Source: Methanothrix sp.
Lineage (GTDB): Archaea > Halobacteriota > Methanosarcinia > Methanotrichales > Methanotrichaceae
Reading direction: 5' to 3'
Length of the DNA: 14,628 bases
NCBI GenBank assembly: GCA_023229165.1
Contig: JALNZQ010000049.1
Location: forward strand, 1 to 14,628
The notes beneath the pieces were generated by a model. That model did no database searches and was not told the origin of the DNA. It saw nothing but the letters and a program-made list of their open reading frames with translations. This document shows positions 1 through 6,073 of the stretch, piece after piece. A program made the translations under genes and the position numbers. Numbering within the stretch: position 1 is the first letter of the stretch; the number at the start of each line of letters is the position of its first letter.

Positions 1-143
1 ATATGGGGCACTATGCCCTGCTGGAACTGGTTGTAAAGAGTGTCAGCGAGGTGGAGCAGATTCTCCTGGGCGATTTTTGATTTTTCCGCTTTTTTTATAT
101 TTAGCTTTCTTTCAAATTCATTTTTCTCGTCTGATTTTTCCAT
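1..143 (-). CDS. top6A: DNA topoisomerase VI subunit A (partial, N-terminus only)
   Basis: Only the first 47 codons are present; the gene runs off the left edge. The reading begins MEKSDEKNEFERKLNIKKAE and goes on through LADTLYNQFQQGIVPH, which resembles the start of archaeal Top6A, the Spo11-like subunit that carries the cleavage tyrosine (not visible here). The ATG at 143-141 lies 3 nt after the stop codon of the subunit B gene. It is preceded by a full GGTGATC ribosome-binding site (positions 156-150) overlapping the end of that gene, so the two subunits are very probably co-translated. Topoisomerase VI is an A2B2 type IIB enzyme that relaxes and decatenates DNA. The assignment rests on the short sequence plus the invariable B-A gene pairing. 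Confidence 0.85.
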   Translation of the reverse strand, partial: MEKSDEKNEFERKLNIKKAEKSKIAQENLLHLADTLYNQFQQGIVPH

Positions 144-146
144 TGG

Positions 147-1982
147 CTAGATCACCCTGGCCCCTGTGACAATTTCCGCATCCAGTCCCTCAATCACCGG
201 CTCTTTTAAGGCTAAGCCTTCCGCCGTGATGCTGTAGCTGAGGGTGGTGCTCTGGCCCGGAGCAATGGAGAGCTTCCAGTGGTAGTCGTAGCCGTCTCCC
301 ATGGGAATGATTTTGGCAGCAGGCGAGACGGAGTCGGCCTGTGCAGCCAGCACCTCATGTAGCTTAAAGGACCGCATCTGTTCGCTGTGATTTTCCACCT
401 GGATTTTGACACTTAGCTGTCCGTTATTCCTCTCCACTTTCCGGAAGACGAGAAGATTGCCCATGATCTTGGCGACTACCGGTCCGATATCAGGCAGCTC
501 CTTTTCCAGGACATCGGAGAGCTTCTGAGCAATGCGCGGCAGGATCTTTCTTATGATCTCTTCCTTCTCCCTTCTTTCCGAGAGAAGGCTCTGGCGGCTC
601 AGGTAGTGGCGCAGCTTTCTTGCTACCTCTTTCAGCCCCAGATCGATCTCGGTCAAGATCTCCGGCATATCGGCCACGGCATCTTTGCTCTCCGAGGTGA
701 AGGGAATATTGGTGGAAGCGAGATGAACCAGCAGCACCACCGGGCCGACCGGCACGCCGCTTCCCGTAGGCTGGCCCAGAGAATAGTTCTTCCAGGAGAC
801 GCTCTCAACAGCGTGAGTTACGGCGCAGGCACCCTGCTGATAGACGAGTGGAACGCGATTGGCAAATCTGAGCAGTTCAATTCGGCTCTCCTTCTCCAGC
901 TCGCCACCATATCCCAGTCCCACCTCGACCAGAAAGGGATTGCCCGAATAGACGGATACAGGCCGAACCGTTGTGGCGATATAGTCCAGCCGATACTCCT
1001 TCTCGAGACCTGCCTTGATCAGTTCCTCGCCTATCGGAGACAGACAGTCCACGGGGGGCGATTTGACCTTGATCTGTTTGAAGGCGCAGTGCAGGCGAGA
1101 TGCTGCCTCATGGTCCAGATTGGTGGGGGCCTCCTCCGGATCCAGGCCCGCCCGGCTGCATAGTTCTTGAGCCGAAATGGCGCCGATGGAAGAGAAGGTC
1201 TCTTTTAAAAAGACGCGCAGCTTCTTTTTGTCGGTGTAGCGCAAAAGCTTGATCAGCTCGCCAAGCTCGATTCCGTCCGGATGAGGGGAAATAGCATAGG
1301 CTTTTTTGGGCAGGCTCTCCGTGGCCCTCTCGAAGACCTCCACGTTGCCCTCCGGCTCCACCAGAGTCAGGCGCGCATGGGGATTAACAATGGCTGTGCT
1401 CTTCAGCGAGCCATAGACCGACTGGCGGCGGCTCCTCACATAGGTGCCCTCCATCTCCAGCTCCACGCGCGTGCCCCTGGGGCGTTCCCAGTCCATATCC
1501 TCGGATTTTAGAATCTCGGGCTCGTTTTTGGCTGTATTTATGAGAAGCTCGCAGTAACGGGCGGGTCTGTCCGGGGCGATCTTGGAGATGACTTTAGTAG
1601 GCCTGCCGCTGGTGAGCTGGGAATAAAGCACCGCCGCGGATATGCCTATGCCCTGCTGGCCGCGGCTTTGGCGCAGCGTATGAAAACGCGATCCATAGAG
1701 CAGTTTGGCAAAGACGCGCGGGATCTCCTCTTGCACAATGCCCGGCCCGTTATCCTCAACAATAACCTGATAGTATTCGCCGCACTTCTTTATCTGCACA
1801 AAAATATCCGGCAGTATCCCGGCATCTTCGCAGGCATCCAGAGAATTGTCAACAGCCTCCTTCACACAGGTGATGAGCGCCCGCGGAGCGGAGTCGAATC
1901 CCAGGATCTGACGATTTTTCTCAAAAAATTCAGCTACAGAGATGGCCTTTTGCTGCTTGGCCAGCTCCTCGGCAATTTCCAT
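147..1982 (-). CDS. top6B: DNA topoisomerase VI subunit B (GHKL ATPase subunit)
   Basis: A 611-residue protein, close to full length for archaeal Top6B. It is the ATP-binding and dimerising subunit of type IIB topoisomerase VI and acts with Top6A, encoded immediately downstream. Visible Bergerat-fold elements are the N box EAVDNSLDAC (E42, N46), the EDNGPG motif (76-81) and the QQGIGIS lid/G2 motif (109-115). A small helical H2TH-like region lies at about 230-305. A transducer domain follows, with the switch lysine in SKDA (K433). The last 80 or so residues look like the beta-sandwich C-terminal domain of some archaeal Top6B. The start MEIAEELAKQQ matches the family N-terminus well. No Shine-Dalgarno precedes it: the 17-nt spacer after the upstream gene is purely pyrimidine on the coding strand. 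Confidence 0.97.
   Translation of the reverse strand: MEIAEELAKQQKAISVAEFFEKNRQILGFDSAPRALITCVKEAVDNSLDACEDAGILPDIFVQIKKCGEYYQVIVEDNGPGIVQEEIPRVFAKLLYGSRFHTLRQSRGQQGIGISAAVLYSQLTSGRPTKVISKIAPDRPARYCELLINTAKNEPEILKSEDMDWERPRGTRVELEMEGTYVRSRRQSVYGSLKSTAIVNPHARLTLVEPEGNVEVFERATESLPKKAYAISPHPDGIELGELIKLLRYTDKKKLRVFLKETFSSIGAISAQELCSRAGLDPEEAPTNLDHEAASRLHCAFKQIKVKSPPVDCLSPIGEELIKAGLEKEYRLDYIATTVRPVSVYSGNPFLVEVGLGYGGELEKESRIELLRFANRVPLVYQQGACAVTHAVESVSWKNYSLGQPTGSGVPVGPVVLLVHLASTNIPFTSESKDAVADMPEILTEIDLGLKEVARKLRHYLSRQSLLSERREKEEIIRKILPRIAQKLSDVLEKELPDIGPVVAKIMGNLLVFRKVERNNGQLSVKIQVENHSEQMRSFKLHEVLAAQADSVSPAAKIIPMGDGYDYHWKLSIAPGQSTTLSYSITAEGLALKEPVIEGLDAEIVTGARVI
150..156 (-). promoter_or_regulatory. 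Strong ribosome-binding site of top6A
   Basis: The minus strand reads GGTGATC, the complement of the archaeal 16S rRNA 3' end, six bases before the top6A ATG. It lies inside the last codons and stop codon of top6B, which suggests coupled translation of the two subunits. Confidence 0.7.
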
Positions 1983-1999
1983 AAAAAGGGGAAAAAGGG
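1983..1999 (-). promoter_or_regulatory. Polypyrimidine spacer between the Lrp-domain gene and top6B
   Basis: On the coding strand this spacer is CCC-T5-CCCC-T5, directly followed by the top6B ATG. T-runs of this kind resemble archaeal intrinsic termination signals, and there is no purine-rich ribosome-binding site. It may partly terminate the upstream transcript or hold an SD-independent start. Its function is inferred from composition only. Confidence 0.35.
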
Positions 2000-2230
2000 C
2001 TAAAGTTCAGCCCCGACTACGGTCTGGGTGGCGGTTACGTTATCTATTTCACGGTTGACGTCCACTAGCTTATTCAACATACTCAAGCCTTCAACCTCGA
2101 TGATGACTACGAAGTCGAATTCGCCGAAGACATGGTAGACATCCTTAATGCCATCTATCTCCTGTAAGGCATTATAGACGGTCTTTTCCTGTCCCGGCAC
2201 CACCTTTACCATCGTTACTCCAATTACCAT
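2000..2230 (-). CDS. Stand-alone Lrp/AsnC ligand-binding (RAM) domain protein
   Basis: A 76-residue protein with no DNA-binding helix-turn-helix. It consists only of the beta-alpha-beta-beta-alpha-beta effector domain of Lrp/AsnC regulators: VIGVTMVKVVPGQ, then ALQEIDGIKDVYHVFGEFDF, then VVIIEVEGL and a final TQTVVG strand. Such stand-alone domains form dimers or higher oligomers and can bind amino acids or associate with full-length Lrp proteins. What this one binds is not visible. It has a good ribosome-binding site (GGTGA at 2241-2237, 6 nt from the ATG) and its own TATA box, and ends 17 nt before top6B, so it may head a transcript reaching the topoisomerase genes. The family is clear; the role is unknown. 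Confidence 0.88.
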   Translation of the reverse strand: MVIGVTMVKVVPGQEKTVYNALQEIDGIKDVYHVFGEFDFVVIIEVEGLSMLNKLVDVNREIDNVTATQTVVGAEL

Positions 2231-2262
2231 ATTGATTCACCCATGCTATACAGCTTCAGTAC

Positions 2263-2272
2263 ATTATATAAA
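2263..2272 (-). promoter_or_regulatory. TATA box upstream of the Lrp-domain gene / top6BA
   Basis: The minus strand reads TTTATATAAT, close to the archaeal TATA consensus, centred about 37 nt before the ATG at 2230. A start about 26 nt downstream would fall near 2241, at the ribosome-binding site, giving a leader of roughly ten bases. The box begins just beyond the stop codon of the RPA-associated gene, so the Lrp-top6 block can be transcribed separately from the RPA pair. Confidence 0.65.
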
Positions 2273-2277
2273 ACTTT

Positions 2278-3123
2278 TCAGCTCTTCTTGCCAAAGTTGA
2301 TGGTCTCTACCTCGTCCTCATCCTCCGCTTCCGGCCAGGCATTTAGGGACTCACTCTTCTTAGGCTTGCTTTTTCGGGAAGAGGGCATCACTACCGGCTC
2401 TGCCGGCGCAGCAGGCCTGCCCCCACTCTCGGCAATCGCACTCTTCGCGGTTGTCCTTTCCGAAGGTATGTCGCTCTTGACCAGCTCTTCCTTCAAGGAG
2501 GAGAGCGCGCGAAGTACCATCTGCCGGAAGTGCTCGATGTCGGTGTGGTAATGCTGCAAGGCTCTATCGGTATCCTGCGCCGGAGTGGACGAGGAAGAGG
2601 AAGCAGGCACATTGTCTGCAGTGGCGAAATCACTGGATACCGGGATCGGCCTGGCATTCTTGAGCGCCACCAGCCTCTCCAATGTCCGGCTGGCTGTGTC
2701 TACTATCCACCGGTTTCTCGTATTTTCGTCCACCCGCTGAATGGATTCAGCACGCAGAGATATGATGATGTTTCCATCATCGGTCTGGTAGAGATTGGGC
2801 TTGCCAACCACAGCTACAAAAGAGGGCGCCTCCATGCAGGCGAGTATTTGAGCCGCTTCCGGCTGGTATTGACCGGCATAGATCAGTATGCTGCCCGTGG
2901 GATCTACCACTCTTCCCCGCCAGTACTCCGTGTCGCTGCCGATGTCATCCTTCTCTGTGAGGGTTCCGACCATGAAAACGCGATTGCATTTAGCTCCCGT
3001 AGGGGTGAGAAGATACGAAGGTGCATACTGGTGCTGATCCTCGCCGTCGCGGAAGGAGTAGTTAGAACTCTTCAGCTCCTCGGCGAAGATCCTTTTTGCC
3101 ACTTCTCGTGAAAATCCTGCCAT
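2278..3123 (-). CDS. RPA-associated protein (COG3390, OB-fold)
   Basis: A 281-residue protein of the archaeal RPA-associated family (COG3390), which is normally encoded beside RPA and forms a complex with it on single-stranded DNA; haloarchaeal rpa-rpap pairs are the studied case. The N-terminal half (about 40-135) reads as an OB-fold: NRVFMVGTLTEKDDIGSD, then WRGRVVDPTGSILIYAGQYQPEA and FVAVVGKP. A serine-rich linker follows at about 173-185 (SSSSSTPAQ), then a helical stretch near 190-220. The C-terminus is acidic and low in complexity (EAEDEDEVE), suggesting a flexible tail. The start lies 2 nt after the RPA stop codon and has a very strong GGAGGTGG ribosome-binding site inside the end of the RPA gene, so the two are translationally linked. 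Confidence 0.9.
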   Translation of the reverse strand: MAGFSREVAKRIFAEELKSSNYSFRDGEDQHQYAPSYLLTPTGAKCNRVFMVGTLTEKDDIGSDTEYWRGRVVDPTGSILIYAGQYQPEAAQILACMEAPSFVAVVGKPNLYQTDDGNIIISLRAESIQRVDENTRNRWIVDTASRTLERLVALKNARPIPVSSDFATADNVPASSSSSTPAQDTDRALQHYHTDIEHFRQMVLRALSSLKEELVKSDIPSERTTAKSAIAESGGRPAAPAEPVVMPSSRKSKPKKSESLNAWPEAEDEDEVETINFGKKS

Positions 3124-3125
3124 TT

Positions 3126-4355
3126 TTATGCCACCTCCGTTGCGGCTATTAGCTCGTCCACGTTCGCAGTCGATACCGGCGGGATTTCATTAATGCTTTC
3201 TACCAGAAGATACCGATCAATCCTAGGCCCGGTTATGGAATAGTATCTTCCCATCATCTTGCTCTCAATTAGTGAGTGCACGACCTCATGATCGAGCGCC
3301 TCCATGGCCATCTGTTTTGCCTCTTCTAATGTAAGATTTAGCAGCCTCTCTGTGATCTCCCGGTTGACGAGCATATCCTGCACCCGGCGGCCGTCGTCCA
3401 GCACTGCCTTAATGCGCAGATCATAGGTGCCATCCACCTTTCCATGTTCACTGCAGACACCCTTAGCTAAAGAGCGCTTGCAAACCGGGCAGCGCTTGAT
3501 TAGCCCGGAGCCCTTCTGCACATCCACCAGGGCGCCTGAGAACTCCGCGGAGATGGGGCCAATCTCCACATCGACATCTAACGGCTCAATCTGGCTGGTG
3601 CGATTCAGTTTTACGGAAAACCTGCCCTGAAACTCGTCTGTTACCAGGTTTTTAAGAAGGTAGCTTTTGCCATCCACCAGGTCCGGCAAATCGGCCTTAG
3701 CCCACTTTACAAATTTTATGGCGCCGGTCTCATCTCCCACCAGTCCCGACTGAGAGATGGCATCGCTATTCGTCTCCCAGAGCTGTGCCACTTTGACCTT
3801 CAGATCAACCCATAGTCCCGGTTCATTGATTTCCGCCACCGTTACTTGCTGCGCGGCTTTGCTGGCGGGCTTTGCCTCCACATCGACATCTAACGGCTCG
3901 ATCTGGCTGGTGCGATTCAATTTTACGGAAAACCTGCCCTGAAACTCATCCGTGACCAAGTTTTTTAAGATATAGCTTCGGCCAAGCTCCAGGTTGGGCA
4001 GATCGGACTTGGTCCATTTCACAAACTTCATTGACCCGGTTATGTCGCCCACAAGTCCAGTCTGAGAGATGGTCTCGGCTGCCGGCTCCCAGAGATCTAA
4101 AACCTTGACCTCCAAATCCACCCATTTGCCTGCCTCCTTGATCTCGGCGATCTTGACCATCTCCGAGCCGGACCTAACCTGAGGCACTATGCCGTGCTCT
4201 TTGAAGAAGTAATTCAAAACCGACCTTCTCGCCTCGCTTTCAGGCACGCGAAAATCCACAATGAGCTTCTTTAGGCGAGACTCTATATCCTCATCAGAGA
4301 CCTCGATCTTCTGATCCCTGAGACGAGCTTTTATCTGGTCAACCAGTTCTTTCAT
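3126..4355 (-). CDS. rpa: Replication protein A, archaeal single-stranded DNA-binding protein with zinc finger
   Basis: About 409 residues from the ATG at 4355; a TTG two codons upstream (4361) is the alternative start. RPA coats single-stranded DNA in replication, repair and recombination. An N-terminal helical segment (1-55) leads to two consecutive OB-folds (about 68-160 and 172-265), each with WVDL.VKV..LWE and SGLVGD.TG..KFVKW or close variants. A third domain follows with a C-x2-C-x8-C-x2-H zinc motif (C289, C292, C301, H304), as in archaeal RPA. The two central OB-folds are spaced by exactly 104 codons and share 30 identical consecutive residues (131-160 and 235-264), so they arose by duplication. 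It is co-transcribed with the COG3390 partner just downstream. Confidence 0.95.
   Translation of the reverse strand: MKELVDQIKARLRDQKIEVSDEDIESRLKKLIVDFRVPESEARRSVLNYFFKEHGIVPQVRSGSEMVKIAEIKEAGKWVDLEVKVLDLWEPAAETISQTGLVGDITGSMKFVKWTKSDLPNLELGRSYILKNLVTDEFQGRFSVKLNRTSQIEPLDVDVEAKPASKAAQQVTVAEINEPGLWVDLKVKVAQLWETNSDAISQSGLVGDETGAIKFVKWAKADLPDLVDGKSYLLKNLVTDEFQGRFSVKLNRTSQIEPLDVDVEIGPISAEFSGALVDVQKGSGLIKRCPVCKRSLAKGVCSEHGKVDGTYDLRIKAVLDDGRRVQDMLVNREITERLLNLTLEEAKQMAMEALDHEVVHSLIESKMMGRYYSITGPRIDRYLLVESINEIPPVSTANVDELIAATEVA
3131..3138 (-). promoter_or_regulatory. Ribosome-binding site of the RPA-associated gene
   Basis: GGAGGTGG on the minus strand, 7 nt before the ATG at 3123 and inside the last codons of the RPA gene. 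It fixes the start and argues for coupled production of the two partner proteins. Confidence 0.65.
3564..3635 (-). repeat. Direct repeat copy within rpa (second OB-fold)
   Basis: This 72-nt segment matches 3876-3947 with only two mismatches, at an offset of 312 nt (104 codons). It encodes the end of the second OB-fold. Sequence on either side is clearly less similar between the copies. Confidence 0.85.
3876..3947 (-). repeat. Direct repeat copy within rpa (first OB-fold)
   Basis: Partner of the segment at 3564-3635, in the same orientation and frame. It encodes the end of the first OB-fold. Confidence 0.85.
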
Positions 4356-4413
4356 AGACAATTCAGCCCCCTAATTTTTTTGTTGAGAGGTAACTGCAAC
4401 TTGGGTCCGGAAG

Positions 4414-4421
4414 TATTTAAA
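4414..4421. promoter_or_regulatory. Near-symmetric TATA box between rpa and nop5
   Basis: TATTTAAA on the plus strand reads TTTAAATA on the minus strand, so it fits the archaeal TATA consensus both ways. It lies about 60 nt from each start codon (4355 minus, 4478 plus). The predicted plus-strand transcript would begin near 4443. That excludes the upstream GTG at 4430 as the nop5 start. Use in both directions is an inference. Confidence 0.5.
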
Positions 4422-4477
4422 CTAAATCTGTGCGGGGCGAAAGTAATCTATTCCAGACGGGGCAGGAGTATAAGCAA

Positions 4478-5344
4478 ATGGAGATCCTAACCTGGTTTGG
4501 AAGAGTTGACCTGCAGACCGGATATTTGCTGACCGGATCCATGCTTGACAGAGAAGAGTCGGATGGGATATTAAAGCTCCAGCAGGAGCCCGCAGGTACC
4601 TATCCTCTTTCCCAGCCCGACCTGCGCGCCCTGGCCAAGGCCTGCGGCTTTGCAGCAGACGACGCAGAATATAACAGGCTGCTGCGAGAAGCGGCCTTAG
4701 GCCTGGTGCGACGGAGCATCCTGACAGGAAGCACGGTTGAGCAGGATCTGCTCCAGGCCATGGAAGCCCTGGATAATTTTTCTCAGGCGATCAATCTGCT
4801 GGACGAGAGGCTTTACGAGTGGTCCCGCCTGCACAGCCAGAAGATCGTCCATGGAAAGGATCTGGCGGAAGGGCTAAAAGAAGACGAAAATATGGGGCTC
4901 CTGGCAAAGGCGATCCTGGGTCTGCGAGAGTCCCGCAAGGCCACGGAAATGGACGTATCCGCCACTGTGCAGTCTCTGGCCCCCAATCTCTCCTCCCTGG
5001 CGGGCCCAGTCCTGGCGGCAAGGCTCATCTCCCGGGCGGGCGGCCTCTCCCGTCTAGCGAAGATGCCCTCCAGTCGAGTGCAGGTCATGGGCGCAGAAAA
5101 GTCACTCTTCAAGCATCTCAAGGGCAATGCACCTTCTCCCAAGCACGGCATCATCTTCCGCCATCCTGCGGTGATAGGATCTGCCAAAAAACTGCGGGGA
5201 CGTGTGGCTCGGACCCTGGCGGCAAAGCTGGCCATCGCCGCCCGCCTGGATCATTTCGGGGCAGGCCTCTCTTTGGATCTGCAGGCATCACTAGATGCCC
5301 GCCTGAGAGATATCAAGCAGAGAGGACGCAATAAGGGCAAATAA
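4478..5344 (+). CDS. nop5: Nop5/Nop56-family protein of the C/D box guide RNP
   Basis: A 288-residue protein, short but within the range of archaeal Nop5. Nop5 bridges L7Ae-bound C/D guide RNA and fibrillarin to direct 2'-O-methylation of rRNA. Residues 1-80 form the N-terminal domain, 85-160 a helical, probably coiled-coil region, and 165-270 the Nop domain. The Nop domain contains VQVMGAEKSLFKHLKG (GAEK at 205-208) and PKHGIIFRHPAVIG, followed by RGRVARTLAAKLAIAARLDHF. The C-terminus is basic (RDIKQRGRNKGK). The ATG at 4478 was chosen over an in-frame GTG at 4430 because the TATA box at 4414-4421 would start transcription after that GTG, and GGAG lies 9 nt before the ATG. Fibrillarin, usually the next gene in archaea, is absent here. 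Confidence 0.9.
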   Translation: MEILTWFGRVDLQTGYLLTGSMLDREESDGILKLQQEPAGTYPLSQPDLRALAKACGFAADDAEYNRLLREAALGLVRRSILTGSTVEQDLLQAMEALDNFSQAINLLDERLYEWSRLHSQKIVHGKDLAEGLKEDENMGLLAKAILGLRESRKATEMDVSATVQSLAPNLSSLAGPVLAARLISRAGGLSRLAKMPSSRVQVMGAEKSLFKHLKGNAPSPKHGIIFRHPAVIGSAKKLRGRVARTLAAKLAIAARLDHFGAGLSLDLQASLDARLRDIKQRGRNKGK

Positions 5345-5351
5345 GGATCAC

Positions 5352-5360
5352 ATTTATATT
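5352..5360 (+). promoter_or_regulatory. TATA box of the secreted-protein gene
   Basis: ATTTATATT lies just after the nop5 stop and 41 nt before the ATG at 5401. It would give a leader of about 20 nt carrying the AGGTG ribosome-binding site at 5391-5395. Confidence 0.5.
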
Positions 5361-5400
5361 CAATGCCGGGCTATGATGCCATCGAGGTTAAGGTGTTCAG

Positions 5401-6039
5401 ATGAGATGGTGGACCGGATCGTTGATGCTCGGATTGTTGATTATATTTGTTATTACCAGCACGAGCTTTCCTGTAGTTACGGCAAAAAAAGTGCCTCAAA
5501 ACCTCACAGAGCATTCCTGGATCTACAGCCAGGGAACCACGGACGAAATGCGCATCTACCAGTCGGAAGCCGGTTTTAATGGACAGAAGCTGGTCATAGG
5601 AACAAGAGGCACCGGCACCGTGTCCCGAACGATTAATACGGAGGTCTACGGCGGCTTTGAAGACGGCTACAATGAGATCTGGTCGAACGAATGGGGTGTC
5701 TACCAGAACAGGCCGTCCAGATATGCTGCGCCGATAACCAATAGCGAGCTTAAGAACGCGCTATGCGCCAAGAACTACGAGGTGGGATCGGTCTACTCAG
5801 AGAGCTACTCCAATCTGGTGGAACTGATCAAAGATACATCCGTCAGCCAGACCGACAACAACTCTGTCTACAGTATCCATTCTGAGGTAGAGGGAACGGC
5901 CAAAGTGGGGGCGAGAGTGCAAAAGGGCTCCAGCGCGGTGCCCATCTATGTAATGAGCGGAGCCTATTCTGGATACCTGAATATGAGGATGTCACTGGAG
6001 AGCGGCAATGCATCTCTTTTGACCCTGCCCTGCCCCTGA
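5401..6039 (+). CDS. Secreted or surface protein of unknown function
   Basis: A 212-residue protein that I do not recognise. The N-terminus (residues 1-28) is a hydrophobic signal sequence or membrane anchor, ending near VVTA, so the protein is exported. The mature part is rich in serine, tyrosine, asparagine and glycine, and contains N-glycosylation sequons at N34, N153 and N203. It looks like a beta-rich domain, with alternating patterns such as GQKLVIGTRGTGTVSRTI and a final SGAYSGYLNMRMSLE. Only two cysteines remain (C122, C211). The start is set by AGGTG 5 nt before the ATG and by a TATA box 41 nt upstream. It follows nop5 by 56 nt with its own promoter and is convergent with the next gene, so it appears to be a single-gene unit. 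Confidence 0.75.
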   Translation: MRWWTGSLMLGLLIIFVITSTSFPVVTAKKVPQNLTEHSWIYSQGTTDEMRIYQSEAGFNGQKLVIGTRGTGTVSRTINTEVYGGFEDGYNEIWSNEWGVYQNRPSRYAAPITNSELKNALCAKNYEVGSVYSESYSNLVELIKDTSVSQTDNNSVYSIHSEVEGTAKVGARVQKGSSAVPIYVMSGAYSGYLNMRMSLESGNASLLTLPCP

Positions 6040-6064
6040 GGGCGGCAGGAAATCTTATTATATT

Positions 6065-6070
6065 AAAAAA
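6065..6070 (-). terminator. T-run terminator after the alkylsulfatase-like gene
   Basis: On the minus strand six consecutive T residues begin 3 nt after the TAA stop codon of the long minus-strand gene, followed by an AT-rich stretch. This fits archaeal intrinsic termination. The 34-nt spacer separates two convergent genes. Confidence 0.45.
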
Positions 6071-6073
6071 GGT

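Noticed and set aside
606..1163. A 185-codon plus-strand frame opposite top6B
   Set aside because: Antisense to a highly conserved gene, with composition typical of a frame shadow.
3564..3947. Reading the two rpa repeats as a CRISPR or mobile-element repeat
   Set aside because: They are in frame within two homologous OB-folds, with only two copies and a coding interval between them.
4430..4477. GTG start at 4430 for nop5, adding 16 residues
   Set aside because: The TATA box at 4414-4421 would start the transcript after this codon; the extra residues do not resemble the Nop5 N-terminus.
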